Shown: positions 10,261 through 16,776 of the stretch, piece after piece
Position numbering within the stretch: position 1 is the stretch's first letter
Layout: each line of letters starts with the position of its first letter
NCBI RefSeq assembly: GCF_017315985.1
Contig: NZ_JAFLVR010000059.1
Span: 1-34,359 of the forward strand
DNA: 34,359 bases
Direction of reading: 5' to 3'
Source of the DNA: Candidatus Enterococcus murrayae
Lineage (GTDB): Bacteria; Bacillota; Bacilli; Lactobacillales; Enterococcaceae
Position numbers and translations under genes: made by a program
The notes under the pieces: generated by a model
Databases searched by the model: none
The model's input: the letters and a program-made list of their open reading frames with translations, nothing else
What the model was told of the DNA's origin: nothing

Positions 10261-10294
10261 CAAAATCAGAGCGCAAGGATGCCTGCGCTCTGAT
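10261..10294 (-). terminator. Intrinsic terminator of the MetQ-like operon
   Basis: A perfect 11-bp inverted repeat (ATCAGAGCGCA / TGCGCTCTGAT) lies just after the permease stop codon, followed on the minus strand by TTTTG. The rest of 10131-10260 shows nothing recognisable. Confidence 0.75.
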
Positions 10295-10299
10295 CGAAA

Positions 10300-10956
10300 T
10301 CAACTTTTTGCTTTTTTGTAACAGAGACTGCCGATCCATTGAACGAGCTGCACAAAAACGATCAGTAGAACCACCGTACTGTACATGATCGTGTTATCAA
10401 AATTTTGATACCCGTACGTGATCGCTACTGCTCCCAAACCGCCAGCACCAACAGTTCCCGCCATTGCCGTGTAACCCAACACGGAGATAATCGCTAAGGT
10501 CAAGCTTGAGATCATGCTGGGAAAAGCCTCCACCAGCATCACCTTGAAGATAATCTGCATATGCGTCGCACCGATTGATTTCGCTGCATCCAGAGTATAG
10601 GGATTAATCTCTAATAAATTATTTTCAAATAACCGCGCCACATACGGAGTCATTGCAAAGGTCAGAGGAACGATCGCTGCTGAGGTTCCAATCGTTGTCC
10701 CTACTAATGAACGAGTAAACGGCATCAAAGCCACCATCAAAATAATAAACGGAAAAGAGCGAATAATATTCACGACAAAATCCAACAAACGATAAATCCT
10801 TACATTGGGCGACAACCCTTTTTTATTAGTAATTACTAAAACAACTGCCAAGGCAAAACCAATGATCGTGGCTATCATTGAAGAAACCAGCACCATGATC
10901 AGCGTACTGACTAAATTTGGCAGCAGTACCTGCGTGATCAAGACTGTATTACTCAC
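10300..10956 (-). CDS. MetI-like ABC transporter permease
   Basis: Inner-membrane permease of a methionine-type ABC importer, 218 residues (usual length about 217-230), with five to six hydrophobic segments. The cytoplasmic coupling motif EAA appears as LDAAKSIGATHMQIIFKVML (about 120-140), contacting the MetN-like ATPase. The start overlaps the end of the ATPase gene by eight bases, so translation is coupled. The operon order is substrate-binding protein, DUF169, ATPase, permease. MetI-type permeases also carry D-methionine and other compounds, and the DUF169 partner makes the substrate uncertain. Confidence 0.88.
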   Translation of the reverse strand: MSNTVLITQVLLPNLVSTLIMVLVSSMIATIIGFALAVVLVITNKKGLSPNVRIYRLLDFVVNIIRSFPFIILMVALMPFTRSLVGTTIGTSAAIVPLTFAMTPYVARLFENNLLEINPYTLDAAKSIGATHMQIIFKVMLVEAFPSMISSLTLAIISVLGYTAMAGTVGAGGLGAVAITYGYQNFDNTIMYSTVVLLIVFVQLVQWIGSLCYKKAKS

Positions 10957-11923
10957 GACCCTTCACCTCCTGACAAATAAAGTGCCCCTGCTCAGCAAGT
11001 GTCAGTAATTTCTCAATATCCTCTTTAGGTACTGATACTATCAGTGTTGTTAGGGTCTCCTCTTTAAATTGTTCAGTAGTTGCCTTCAGTAAATGCGGTG
11101 CCGCTACTCCCGCTTGCCGCAACATAGCCAAGAGATCCTCTTCCAGATGAGTGACTATTTTTACCAAACAATGATTCGCCTTCAGTTCGCCAAAATCTGT
11201 CTGCTGTTCTCCAGTGATCGTCTGCAATACTTCAGAATTATTGAGAAAAACCTGCTGAACAGTGTCTTCTTCTACGATTTTTCCCTTTTGTAAAATGGCC
11301 ACGCGGTCACAGATCTTTTTCACTACCTCCATTTGATGGGTCACAACTACGATCGTCAGCCCCATTTTGTGGTTCAACTTCAGCAGCAGCTCCAAAATAC
11401 CGTTAGTGATGTTGGGGTCCAGTGCCGAAGTTGCTTCATCACAAAGAAGAACCTCAGGATTCATGGTCAAAGCTCTGGCGATCGCCGCACGCTGCTTCTG
11501 TCCGCCAGATAGCTGTCGTGGCTTCATGTGCGCCTTGTCCGCAATCCCGACCTCTGCTAATAGCTCTTCTACCCGCTCCTTAATGGCCTCTTTAGAATAG
11601 CCGCTGCATTCTAGCGGCAGCGCAACATTCTTATAAATCGTTTTTTGTTCGATCAACGAATTCCCCTGAAAGATCATTCCGATTTTCTTCTTCATTTCTC
11701 GTAATTGCTTTTCTGTTAACTTCTCCAACGCCTGCGTACCGATCCTGATACTGCCCGATTGGCTTTGCTCCAACCCATTGATGCATCGCAGCAACGTTGA
11801 TTTTCCAGCACCGCTGATCCCTAAGATTCCCATAATAGAGCCGGCGGGGATCGTCAGAGATATATTCTCTAGAATCGTTTGTTTGCCATAGCTTTTATTG
11901 ATTTGATCGATAACTATCTCCAT
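10949..11923 (-). CDS. MetN-like ABC transporter ATPase with C-terminal NIL-like domain
   Basis: Cytoplasmic ATPase of 324 residues. It has Walker A (GISGAGKST, about 36-44), the ABC signature LSGGQKQRAAIARAL (about 139-153), Walker B with LLCDEATSALDP (about 159-170) and the H-loop VVVTHQMEVV. Residues about 245-324 form an ACT-like NIL domain (CLVKIVTHLEEDLLAMLRQAG), which in MetN binds methionine and gives trans-inhibition. It lies 11 bases after the DUF169 stop and overlaps the permease gene. The NIL domain supports a MetNIQ-type importer whose activity is limited by the intracellular substrate. Methionine is the family default, not shown here. Confidence 0.92.
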   Translation of the reverse strand: MEIVIDQINKSYGKQTILENISLTIPAGSIMGILGISGAGKSTLLRCINGLEQSQSGSIRIGTQALEKLTEKQLREMKKKIGMIFQGNSLIEQKTIYKNVALPLECSGYSKEAIKERVEELLAEVGIADKAHMKPRQLSGGQKQRAAIARALTMNPEVLLCDEATSALDPNITNGILELLLKLNHKMGLTIVVVTHQMEVVKKICDRVAILQKGKIVEEDTVQQVFLNNSEVLQTITGEQQTDFGELKANHCLVKIVTHLEEDLLAMLRQAGVAAPHLLKATTEQFKEETLTTLIVSVPKEDIEKLLTLAEQGHFICQEVKGRE

Positions 11924-11934
11924 CTGCTCAACAC

Positions 11935-12735
11935 CTAACGTTTTACGCCCTGATAAGCGCCTCTAAAATAATTATCTCTTTTGCGAACATCATAAAAATC
12001 CGGCACATCATCTTCTGCGATTTTTTTGATGATCTTGCGTTTCTTCTCCAATAGCTCCATCGGATTCAATGTTTCCTCTAGTCCTTCGATCACGGTTTCA
12101 AATTTCTCAAAAGGAATGCCGACACACAGCTCTTCATCCTTCCATCGTGCAACATACCGTGTACCGGAACACATCATTGAAATATTGATCAGACCGGTCT
12201 CATAAGGATAGGAGGTGCCCTCCTGACAGATCGCCTGCATCCCCGTCATCTTGATATTTTTCGCCTGTCCGTTAAAATATGCGTTGCCCTGCAATATCCG
12301 CATCGCGTTAAACGGCGTCGTGATGATCAGAATGACATCCGGCGCACTTTTCCACGCGTCGATTGGTTCGACCGCAATGCCGTAAGAAGGCTCGCGGCAA
12401 TAGACCATATCATCCGCAATGCCTTTACTCACCTCAATATCCTTATAAACACCCATTTTGGCATGCTTTTGTCCACTGGCACTATATTCATCATTCTCGA
12501 TCAGACCTAAGGCAGCTGCAGATGCGGGGCAGCCAAAATTGTCAATCGATATTTTGACGCTGACACCTTCTGTCGCTTGCTGAACCGCGCGGCAGTATGG
12601 AACTAATTTTGTTGTCGCTGGTGCATCATAGGCGTCAAAATCCTGCTGGCTTCGCAAGAAACTGATTCCTACGACTTTACGCGGCATTTCCAATAAATAG
12701 CTCAATCGCCGATCCAGCTCTTGAAAATTACTCAT
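11935..12735 (-). CDS. DUF169-family protein within a methionine-type ABC operon
   Basis: A 266-residue soluble protein matching the DUF169 (COG2043) style: VGISFLR near the N-terminus, CRAVQQA, then FGCPASAAALGL. Six cysteines (about residues 48, 69, 113, 170, 189 and 204) and a GxxMQAICQEG-type segment suggest metal, Fe-S or thiol chemistry. The biochemical role of the family is not established as far as I know. I chose the ATG at 12735 because it overlaps the upstream stop in ATGAGTAA (translational coupling) and starts MSNFQELDRR. A longer reading from 12795 would overlap the preceding gene by 68 bases. Its position between the binding protein and the ATPase implies that it processes or senses the imported substrate. 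Confidence 0.8.
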   Translation of the reverse strand: MSNFQELDRRLSYLLEMPRKVVGISFLRSQQDFDAYDAPATTKLVPYCRAVQQATEGVSVKISIDNFGCPASAAALGLIENDEYSASGQKHAKMGVYKDIEVSKGIADDMVYCREPSYGIAVEPIDAWKSAPDVILIITTPFNAMRILQGNAYFNGQAKNIKMTGMQAICQEGTSYPYETGLINISMMCSGTRYVARWKDEELCVGIPFEKFETVIEGLEETLNPMELLEKKRKIIKKIAEDDVPDFYDVRKRDNYFRGAYQGVKR

Positions 12736-13540
12736 AGAAAGTAAACACTCCCTTGAAATGATCGTTGATGCCTTTTTTGCTCTCTTTTGTAGCAAGGGAC
12801 TGATTGATTTCCTTTGCCCAATCCGTATCTTTGCTCTTGTCTTTTACGATCAAGCTGATAGGGAAATCCTCAGCATGCTGGTCGCGAATCAAATAGTCCT
12901 TGTAATCTTCTCCCGAGTTAAACATAAAGGTAAAGAAGCAAGTCGCCGCATCTAAATCTTCTAAGCTGCGCACTGTTTGCGCCTGCTCAATCTCAACAAA
13001 CTTAAAGTTTTTCGGGTTATCAACGATATCTAAAGCAGTGTAACCAGACTTCTTCTCATCATTCAATTTAATCAAGCCCGCATCCTGCATCATCAATAAA
13101 GAATTGTCACGGTTCATCGCATCATTCATAATGGCAATCTGGGCGCCATCCGGCAATTCGTCGATCTTATCATGTTTGCTAGAATATAAACCGATCCCCG
13201 TGTAATAAACATGAGGCTTCATCATTGCCAAATCGCCGCCCTTTTGTTCATTGAAGGATTTCATGAAAGGCTCGTGCTGTGCAAACGAAGCATCTACATT
13301 TCCATCTTGAACGGCTTGCAAGGCTTCTATATTATTTGAAAAGACGACGAATTCTGGGGTATAGCCTTCTGCTTCCATTGATTTTTTCGCAGCTTTTAGT
13401 GAGTTCTCGGATATTTGGTTACAGGCAATTTTGATATCCTTCTTCTCTTCTTTTTCCGTTGCAGAGTCTTTTTTCGAGCCACATGCTCCTAAAACAAAAA
13501 CCGCCGCTAATACTGCTAGACCAATTCTAAACTTTTTCAT
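12728..13540 (-). CDS. MetQ-like substrate-binding lipoprotein
   Basis: Extracytoplasmic solute-binding lipoprotein of the NlpA/MetQ family, about 270 residues. The signal peptide ends in a lipobox (VFVLGAC, Cys at about residue 20), followed by a charged linker and the two-lobed binding domain (about 38-270), including KIACNQISENSLKAAKK and ALQAVQDGNVDASFAQHEPFM. I chose the start at 13540 (MKKFRIGL), which has AGGAG seven bases upstream. An earlier ATG at 13555 would place that site inside the gene. The stop overlaps the next start. It is the first gene of a four-gene operon whose leader can fold into a three-way junction (13671-13764). The substrate is probably an amino acid or related sulfur compound but is not proven. 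Confidence 0.88.
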   Translation of the reverse strand: MKKFRIGLAVLAAVFVLGACGSKKDSATEKEEKKDIKIACNQISENSLKAAKKSMEAEGYTPEFVVFSNNIEALQAVQDGNVDASFAQHEPFMKSFNEQKGGDLAMMKPHVYYTGIGLYSSKHDKIDELPDGAQIAIMNDAMNRDNSLLMMQDAGLIKLNDEKKSGYTALDIVDNPKNFKFVEIEQAQTVRSLEDLDAATCFFTFMFNSGEDYKDYLIRDQHAEDFPISLIVKDKSKDTDWAKEINQSLATKESKKGINDHFKGVFTFYE

Positions 13541-13597
13541 ATTCATTCTCCTCATCGTTTTTTATGTGCTGCAGATACTTCATGTGGTTGAGCGCAC

Positions 13598-13627
13598 AAA
13601 AAAGAAACATACAAAGTTGTATGCTCC
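13598..13627 (-). terminator. Possible weak attenuator in the MetQ-operon leader
   Basis: On the minus strand GGAGCATACA-ACTT-TGTATGTTTC can form a 10-bp hairpin with three G-U pairs followed by six T. It lies between the three-way-junction element and the first gene, where a riboswitch expression platform would be. The stem is AT-rich and may be weak. The GGAGG within it could also be a ribosome binding site for a 20-codon leader reading frame (TTG at 13614, stop at 13552). Confidence 0.4.
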
Positions 13628-13670
13628 TCCGATCCATAGAAAATAAACGTAAAATCACGCACTAAAGACA

Positions 13671-13764
13671 GGAGGGAAATTTTGTTTACTCATTGACTTA
13701 GAGACTCTAAGTCCACATCTAACTCAAACTCACAGTTGATAAATAAACAAAACTTCCACCTCCC
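13671..13764 (-). ncRNA. Structured leader RNA (three-way junction) of the MetQ-like operon
   Basis: Reading the minus strand, the outer stem has 20 base pairs with a 2-base bulge: GGAGG then GAAGTTTTGTTTATT pair with AGTAAACAAAATTTC then CCTCC. Inside it are a second stem (AUCAACU with AGUU-A-GAU, about 7 bp) and a third (GACUUAGA/UCUAAGUC, 8 bp). Two short unpaired joiners (GUG and AAUG) connect them. No T-run follows on either strand, so it is not a terminator. The element lies inside the predicted 5' untranslated leader. I do not recognise it as an S-box, SMK, T-box or lysine riboswitch. It could be an unassigned riboswitch or a protein-binding RNA. Confidence 0.5.
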
Positions 13765-13789
13765 AAAAATTAAAAGCGTTATCATTAAG

Positions 13790-13818
13790 AGTATAGCGAA
13801 AAGGGAAACACTTCACAA
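13790..13818 (-). promoter_or_regulatory. Predicted promoter of the MetQ-like operon
   Basis: TTGTGA (13813-13818) and TATACT (13790-13795), separated by 17 bases, match sigma-A consensus at 4/6 and 5/6. Transcription would start near 13783, giving a leader of about 240 bases that contains the structured element. Confidence 0.6.
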
Positions 13819-13846
13819 TGACTCTTACAAAAAAAGAAAAAATACT

Positions 13847-13877
13847 AAAAAAACCGAATTCTCCTGTCAAAATCGGT
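13847..13877 (-). terminator. Minus-strand terminator upstream of the MetQ promoter
   Basis: On the minus strand ACCGA pairs with TCGGT (extended across one mismatch), then TTTTTTT follows. No minus-strand gene lies between here and the riboswitch at 15.2 kb. It would therefore end either an RNA antisense to lysR or a short transcript from a promoter divergent to lysR. Confidence 0.55.
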
Positions 13878-13994
13878 AAGCATTTCTTTTCCTCTATCAG
13901 TCATCTATTGATTGAAAAAATTTGAAAAAAACTTTCTTGGAGTTTTTCCAACTATTTCTCTATTCCCTCGAGTAGAATAGTCTCTTTTATAAAG

Positions 13995-14015
13995 ATTGAT
14001 GAAATATCCATCAAT
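13995..14015. promoter_or_regulatory. Candidate LysR-type operator dyad
   Basis: A perfect 7-base inverted repeat, ATTGATG-N7-CATCAAT, lies about 205 bases upstream of lysR. Further partial dyads lie nearby, for example ATCA-N6-TGAT within 14021-14040 and TAATC-N6-GATTA around 14050. LysR regulators usually bind such dyads in the promoter region they share with a divergent gene. Apart from these sites, the promoters and leader, the 13541-14219 gap shows no gene. Confidence 0.45.
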
Positions 14016-14110
14016 TTTCCTCATCATTAATGTGATTTTTTTCACTTTAATCATTAAAGATTAGTTTTTTTATTCGTTCCTCCGCGAGGGCTTCAATCAC
14101 CTTCAGCTCC

Positions 14111-14139
14111 TATACAATGGGCTATTTTTATATTATAAT
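14111..14139 (+). promoter_or_regulatory. Predicted lysR promoter
   Basis: TATACA (14111-14116) and a perfect TATAAT (14134-14139) are spaced by 17 bases, with transcription expected near 14146, about 75 bases before the lysR ATG. Confidence 0.6.
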
Positions 14140-14219
14140 GGGAGTAATGTTAAAAATTATTTTTGTCGGTAGTGTTTTTTTGTGGGAATTATTTTCAGAA
14201 AATTATTTGGAGGGAGATT

Positions 14220-15107
14220 ATGGAATTTCGAACACTGCAAACGTTCCAAGTTGTCGCTGAAGAACTAAACTTTACCAGAGCGGCTATCAAACTGAATTAT
14301 TCACAGCCTACAGTCACCAAACACATCAGAAGTTTAGAAGAGCATCTAGGAACCAATTTATTAGAGAAACGTAGAGGAAAATATGTATTGACCTACGCAG
14401 GAGAGCAGCTATATAAGCGTGCTATCAATATCTTAAAAGAAGTGAATCTCATAGAAGGAATTCCGAGTGAGTACGGGAAGAATCATCTGATTCATCTGCA
14501 AGGTCACGATTACTATTGTTTTCGCTATTTTTTACCTGCAATTCGTCAAATAAGCAAGAAGAATCCGACTGTTTCTTTTGAATTGCATGGGTCCAGCAAC
14601 GAAGAGACGATCAGTCAGCTATTGAAAAACGAGATCGATATAGGAATCATCTCAGGCAACATCGCATCCTCTGATTTACGGTATGAAACGATCGATTATG
14701 AAAGCGTTGTCTTATGTATCAACACCAACTATTATCGTCCCAACTTTCAGTTAGAGGATTATTTTGAACGCTATCCGATCGTTGTAGACCAATCCGAATA
14801 TTATAACTACCATAACTCGTTTAAGCAATCACTCAACACACCACAGATCATTGATTCTACTAGTGATGAGGTCGTACAAGAGGCCGTCTTACACAACAGT
14901 ATGCTAGGCATCGTTCGAGTAGGAAGAATCCGCCATTTGATCGACTCAAAACAGATTTCAATCATTAAAGAACTATCCACCAATGAACCGGTGAATGTCG
15001 TGATCAATAAAGCAAGCAGCAACCATGAAAGTATTCAATATCTGTATTCTGTTATTCGTCAGCAAAGTCAGATTCACTCAAAGACCGCCAAAGTCCAGTG
15101 GATCTAA
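14220..15107 (+). CDS. LysR-family transcriptional regulator
   Basis: A 295-residue regulator. The winged helix-turn-helix is at residues 1-60 (MEFRTLQTFQVVAEELNFTR, then AAIKLNYSQPTVTKHIRSLE) and the LysR-type effector domain (periplasmic-binding-protein fold) at about 90-290. I chose the ATG at 14220 because it is preceded by GGAGGGAGA. A frame opening at 14163 lacks a site and would add 19 atypical residues. It is divergent from the MetQ-like operon and convergent with the minus-strand cobalamin riboswitch just beyond its stop. It may control the MetQ operon, the ornithine operon or both. The effector is unknown. A minus-strand RNA through this gene would be fully antisense to it. Confidence 0.92.
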   Translation: MEFRTLQTFQVVAEELNFTRAAIKLNYSQPTVTKHIRSLEEHLGTNLLEKRRGKYVLTYAGEQLYKRAINILKEVNLIEGIPSEYGKNHLIHLQGHDYYCFRYFLPAIRQISKKNPTVSFELHGSSNEETISQLLKNEIDIGIISGNIASSDLRYETIDYESVVLCINTNYYRPNFQLEDYFERYPIVVDQSEYYNYHNSFKQSLNTPQIIDSTSDEVVQEAVLHNSMLGIVRVGRIRHLIDSKQISIIKELSTNEPVNVVINKASSNHESIQYLYSVIRQQSQIHSKTAKVQWI

Positions 15108-15123
15108 ATTACTAAATAGGATT

Positions 15124-15146
15124 AAAAAGATTGGGGAATCTTTTTA
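15124..15146. terminator. lysR terminator (palindromic, both strands)
   Basis: AAAAAGATT-GGGG-AATCTTTTT forms a 9-bp AT-rich hairpin ending in T5, 17 bases after the lysR stop. The mirror image on the minus strand could weakly terminate riboswitch read-through. Confidence 0.6.
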
Positions 15147-15150
15147 AAAC

Positions 15151-15184
15151 AAAAAAAAGCCGCTTTGTTGCGAGACAAAGCGGC
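15151..15184 (-). terminator. Terminator of the orphan cobalamin riboswitch / ornithine operon
   Basis: On the minus strand a perfect 10-bp stem, GCCGCTTTGT / ACAAAGCGGC, with a 6-base loop is followed by eight T. It is the only strong terminator after the ornithine operon. Its 5' arm is also contacted by an antiterminator strand (15201-15210), so its formation appears conditional. Confidence 0.88.
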
Positions 15185-15342
15185 TACTTTCATGGTTATA
15201 TAGCCACTTTCTTACTCCCGAAAAAGTGATTGAGTACTCACGATGTTCCTGACTTGGACGTGTTCGTCCTTACAGTTGCGGGTACAGCGTTGGCTTTTCA
15301 CCAACTTCCATCATAATCTTTACGATTATTTACATACTCAAT
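15177..15342 (-). promoter_or_regulatory. Cobalamin riboswitch, minus strand, with antiterminator, pointing into antisense of lysR
   Basis: The core B12 elements occur in order on the minus strand: TTGGTGAAAAGCCAA, then GCTGTACCCGCAACTGT (together 15272-15304), and AAGTCAGGAAC (15245-15255). Stem P1 is a perfect 8-bp pairing of ATTGAGTA (15335-15342) with TACTCAAT (15229-15236). In the expression platform, AAAGTGGCTA (15201-15210) can pair 10/10 with TAGCCGCTTT (15177-15186), opening the terminator. The same strand can instead be sequestered by CACTTTTT (15221-15228). This is a standard OFF switch: B12 favours termination. No gene follows on this strand. The element lies between the end of the ornithine operon and the 3' end of lysR. 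Confidence 0.92.
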
Positions 15343-15378
15343 TGTATTCATCTAGTATCAGTCTAACATAAAAGCGCT

Positions 15379-16776
15379 TTATTGAGAAGAAGTCAACGCA
15401 GGATTTATCTTCTCTGTAATCAACGAGCAGCCCAATGACGCTTCTAGTAATTTTAATGCCGCATCCTCATATTTGCATGCTAAGACACCTAACGAGGACA
15501 TAATGTAATCATGGTCGATCAAGATCTTTGGGATACCTGTCGGCAATAATTTTGCTTCCGACTCTTCTTTTCGTATTTTTTTCAAGATATCCGGACCATT
15601 ATCCAAGCGTGTTAAGGCGCCTCCCGTGCCGATTACATAGCGAATATTTGAGAGATCCTTTCCTTGAGCCAGCGTATCTCTTCCAGAAGGGCCATAAACA
15701 TAACGAATCGCACCGACATGGCGATCAACGGCGGTCATAACAGCTGCTTCAGCCAACCGTTTAACGAAGCTTTTCTCTGCATCATTTTTGGGAATCGAGT
15801 GATATTCTTGTCGTAAATTTGCTAGATCATGACCTTCCTTGATCAGCTGCTCTTCCCCTATGATTTCGATGACATGCTCCATATTTACGAACATCCCCAA
15901 ATCACCTTCAACCGTCCGTTTCGCCACTGGTTCAGGAGCAACCTGAATCTTTGAAATGGCCTCCGTGCCCTCCGTCACTGAGTAAACATCCGTTGTGGCA
16001 CCGCCCACATCTACTACTAATACATCACCAATCTTGTCATATAGTAATTGACTGAGGTTCATCACTGCTGCTGGCGTCGGCGTGATTGTTTCATTGACTA
16101 AATCATGGATATGCTCCATCCCAGGTGCATGGACGATATGCTTCTCAAAGGCATTTTGAATTACTTTTCGGGTAGGCTCAACGTTTAATTCATCAATTTT
16201 TGGAAACACATTCTCGACAATATACACCTCTTGCTGACTGTTTTCAAAAATCAGCTTGATTTCCTCGTCGTTCTCGATATTTCCAGCATAGATTACCGGA
16301 ATCGACAGCCCTAAATCAACGATCCTTTCTGCATTGTCCAGTGCCGTTTCACGTTCGCCATAGTCGACGCCTCCAGCAATCAGAATAATATTGGGGGAGG
16401 AATCGGCTATTTTTTTCATATCCGTTCGACGCAGCTTGCCCGCTGTGACCATATGGACGATCGCTCCTGCTCCCAATGCCGCCTCTTTTGCTGCACGAGC
16501 AGTCATGTCGAAAACTAACCCATGAACCGTCATTTTCAATCCGCCAGCCGCACTGGAGGTCGCAAACATTTCATCAAAGGTTAGACTATCGATTGCCAAA
16601 CGTTCTTGTAAATCGTTGATACTATTTTCTAAACCGATCCGAACATCGCCCTCCAGCACAGTTGTTGCTGCCTGACCTTGTCCTAAGAAGACCGGCTGTT
16701 CACTATGGATACCTTGAAAAGCATTGACTACGGTTGTCGTAGAGCCGATTTCTGCTACTAAGATATCAATTTTCAT
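15379..16776 (-). CDS. MutL/GlmL-family ATPase, putative aminomutase reactivase
   Basis: A 465-residue protein of the MutL/GlmL family (distinct from the DNA mismatch-repair MutL), with an actin/Hsp70-like ATPase fold. The phosphate-1 loop is at the N-terminus (AEIGSTTTVVNAF), phosphate-2 is VVDVGGATTDVYS (about 258-270), and the adenosine motif is GTGGALTRLDNG (about 383-394). Family members accompany glutamate mutase and ornithine aminomutase genes and are thought to reactivate the B12 enzyme by exchanging damaged cobalamin. The start ATG sits directly at the end of oraE (shared base at 16776), so translation is coupled. It is the last gene of the operon, with the cobalamin riboswitch only about 37 bases after its stop. 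Confidence 0.9.
   Translation of the reverse strand: MKIDILVAEIGSTTTVVNAFQGIHSEQPVFLGQGQAATTVLEGDVRIGLENSINDLQERLAIDSLTFDEMFATSSAAGGLKMTVHGLVFDMTARAAKEAALGAGAIVHMVTAGKLRRTDMKKIADSSPNIILIAGGVDYGERETALDNAERIVDLGLSIPVIYAGNIENDEEIKLIFENSQQEVYIVENVFPKIDELNVEPTRKVIQNAFEKHIVHAPGMEHIHDLVNETITPTPAAVMNLSQLLYDKIGDVLVVDVGGATTDVYSVTEGTEAISKIQVAPEPVAKRTVEGDLGMFVNMEHVIEIIGEEQLIKEGHDLANLRQEYHSIPKNDAEKSFVKRLAEAAVMTAVDRHVGAIRYVYGPSGRDTLAQGKDLSNIRYVIGTGGALTRLDNGPDILKKIRKEESEAKLLPTGIPKILIDHDYIMSSLGVLACKYEDAALKLLEASLGCSLITEKINPALTSSQ

Larger units (their letters stand above)
13847..15361 (-). ncRNA. Candidate B12-controlled RNA antisense to lysR
   Basis: Inferred transcript. It could start at a promoter-like pair overlapping the mutL stop (TTGACT at 15391-15396, TTTTAT at 15368-15373, 17-base spacer) or continue from the ornithine operon, which lacks another terminator. 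It would pass the cobalamin riboswitch, run antisense through all of lysR and end at the minus-strand terminator at 13847-13877, about 1.5 kb in all. Low B12 would favour the long form and high B12 a short RNA ending near 15151. The layout parallels Listeria AspocR, where a B12 riboswitch controls an RNA antisense to pocR. No transcript data are available here. Confidence 0.45.

Noticed and set aside
12735-12795. Upstream start of the DUF169 gene
   Set aside because: It would overlap the MetQ-like gene by 68 bases. The ATGAGTAA overlap start is the coupled one.
13671-13764. MITE or transposon end, or a terminator, as explanation of the long inverted repeat
   Set aside because: No target-site duplication or transposase was seen, and no T-run follows on either strand. 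The inner hairpins form a junction typical of structured RNA.
14163-14219. Longer N-terminus for the LysR regulator
   Set aside because: The GGAGGGAGA site lies just before 14220 and LysR proteins begin with this helix. The extra 19 residues are unlike the family.
14807-15022. Minus-strand frame inside lysR as a possible product of the riboswitch transcript
   Set aside because: No ribosome binding site and a composition typical of a shadow frame. The riboswitch output is more likely antisense RNA.
15151-15342. EutX-like sponge RNA with ANTAR-binding hairpins
   Set aside because: I found the B12 riboswitch but not the paired ANTAR-target hairpins, and there are no eut genes nearby. The AspocR-like reading fits better.
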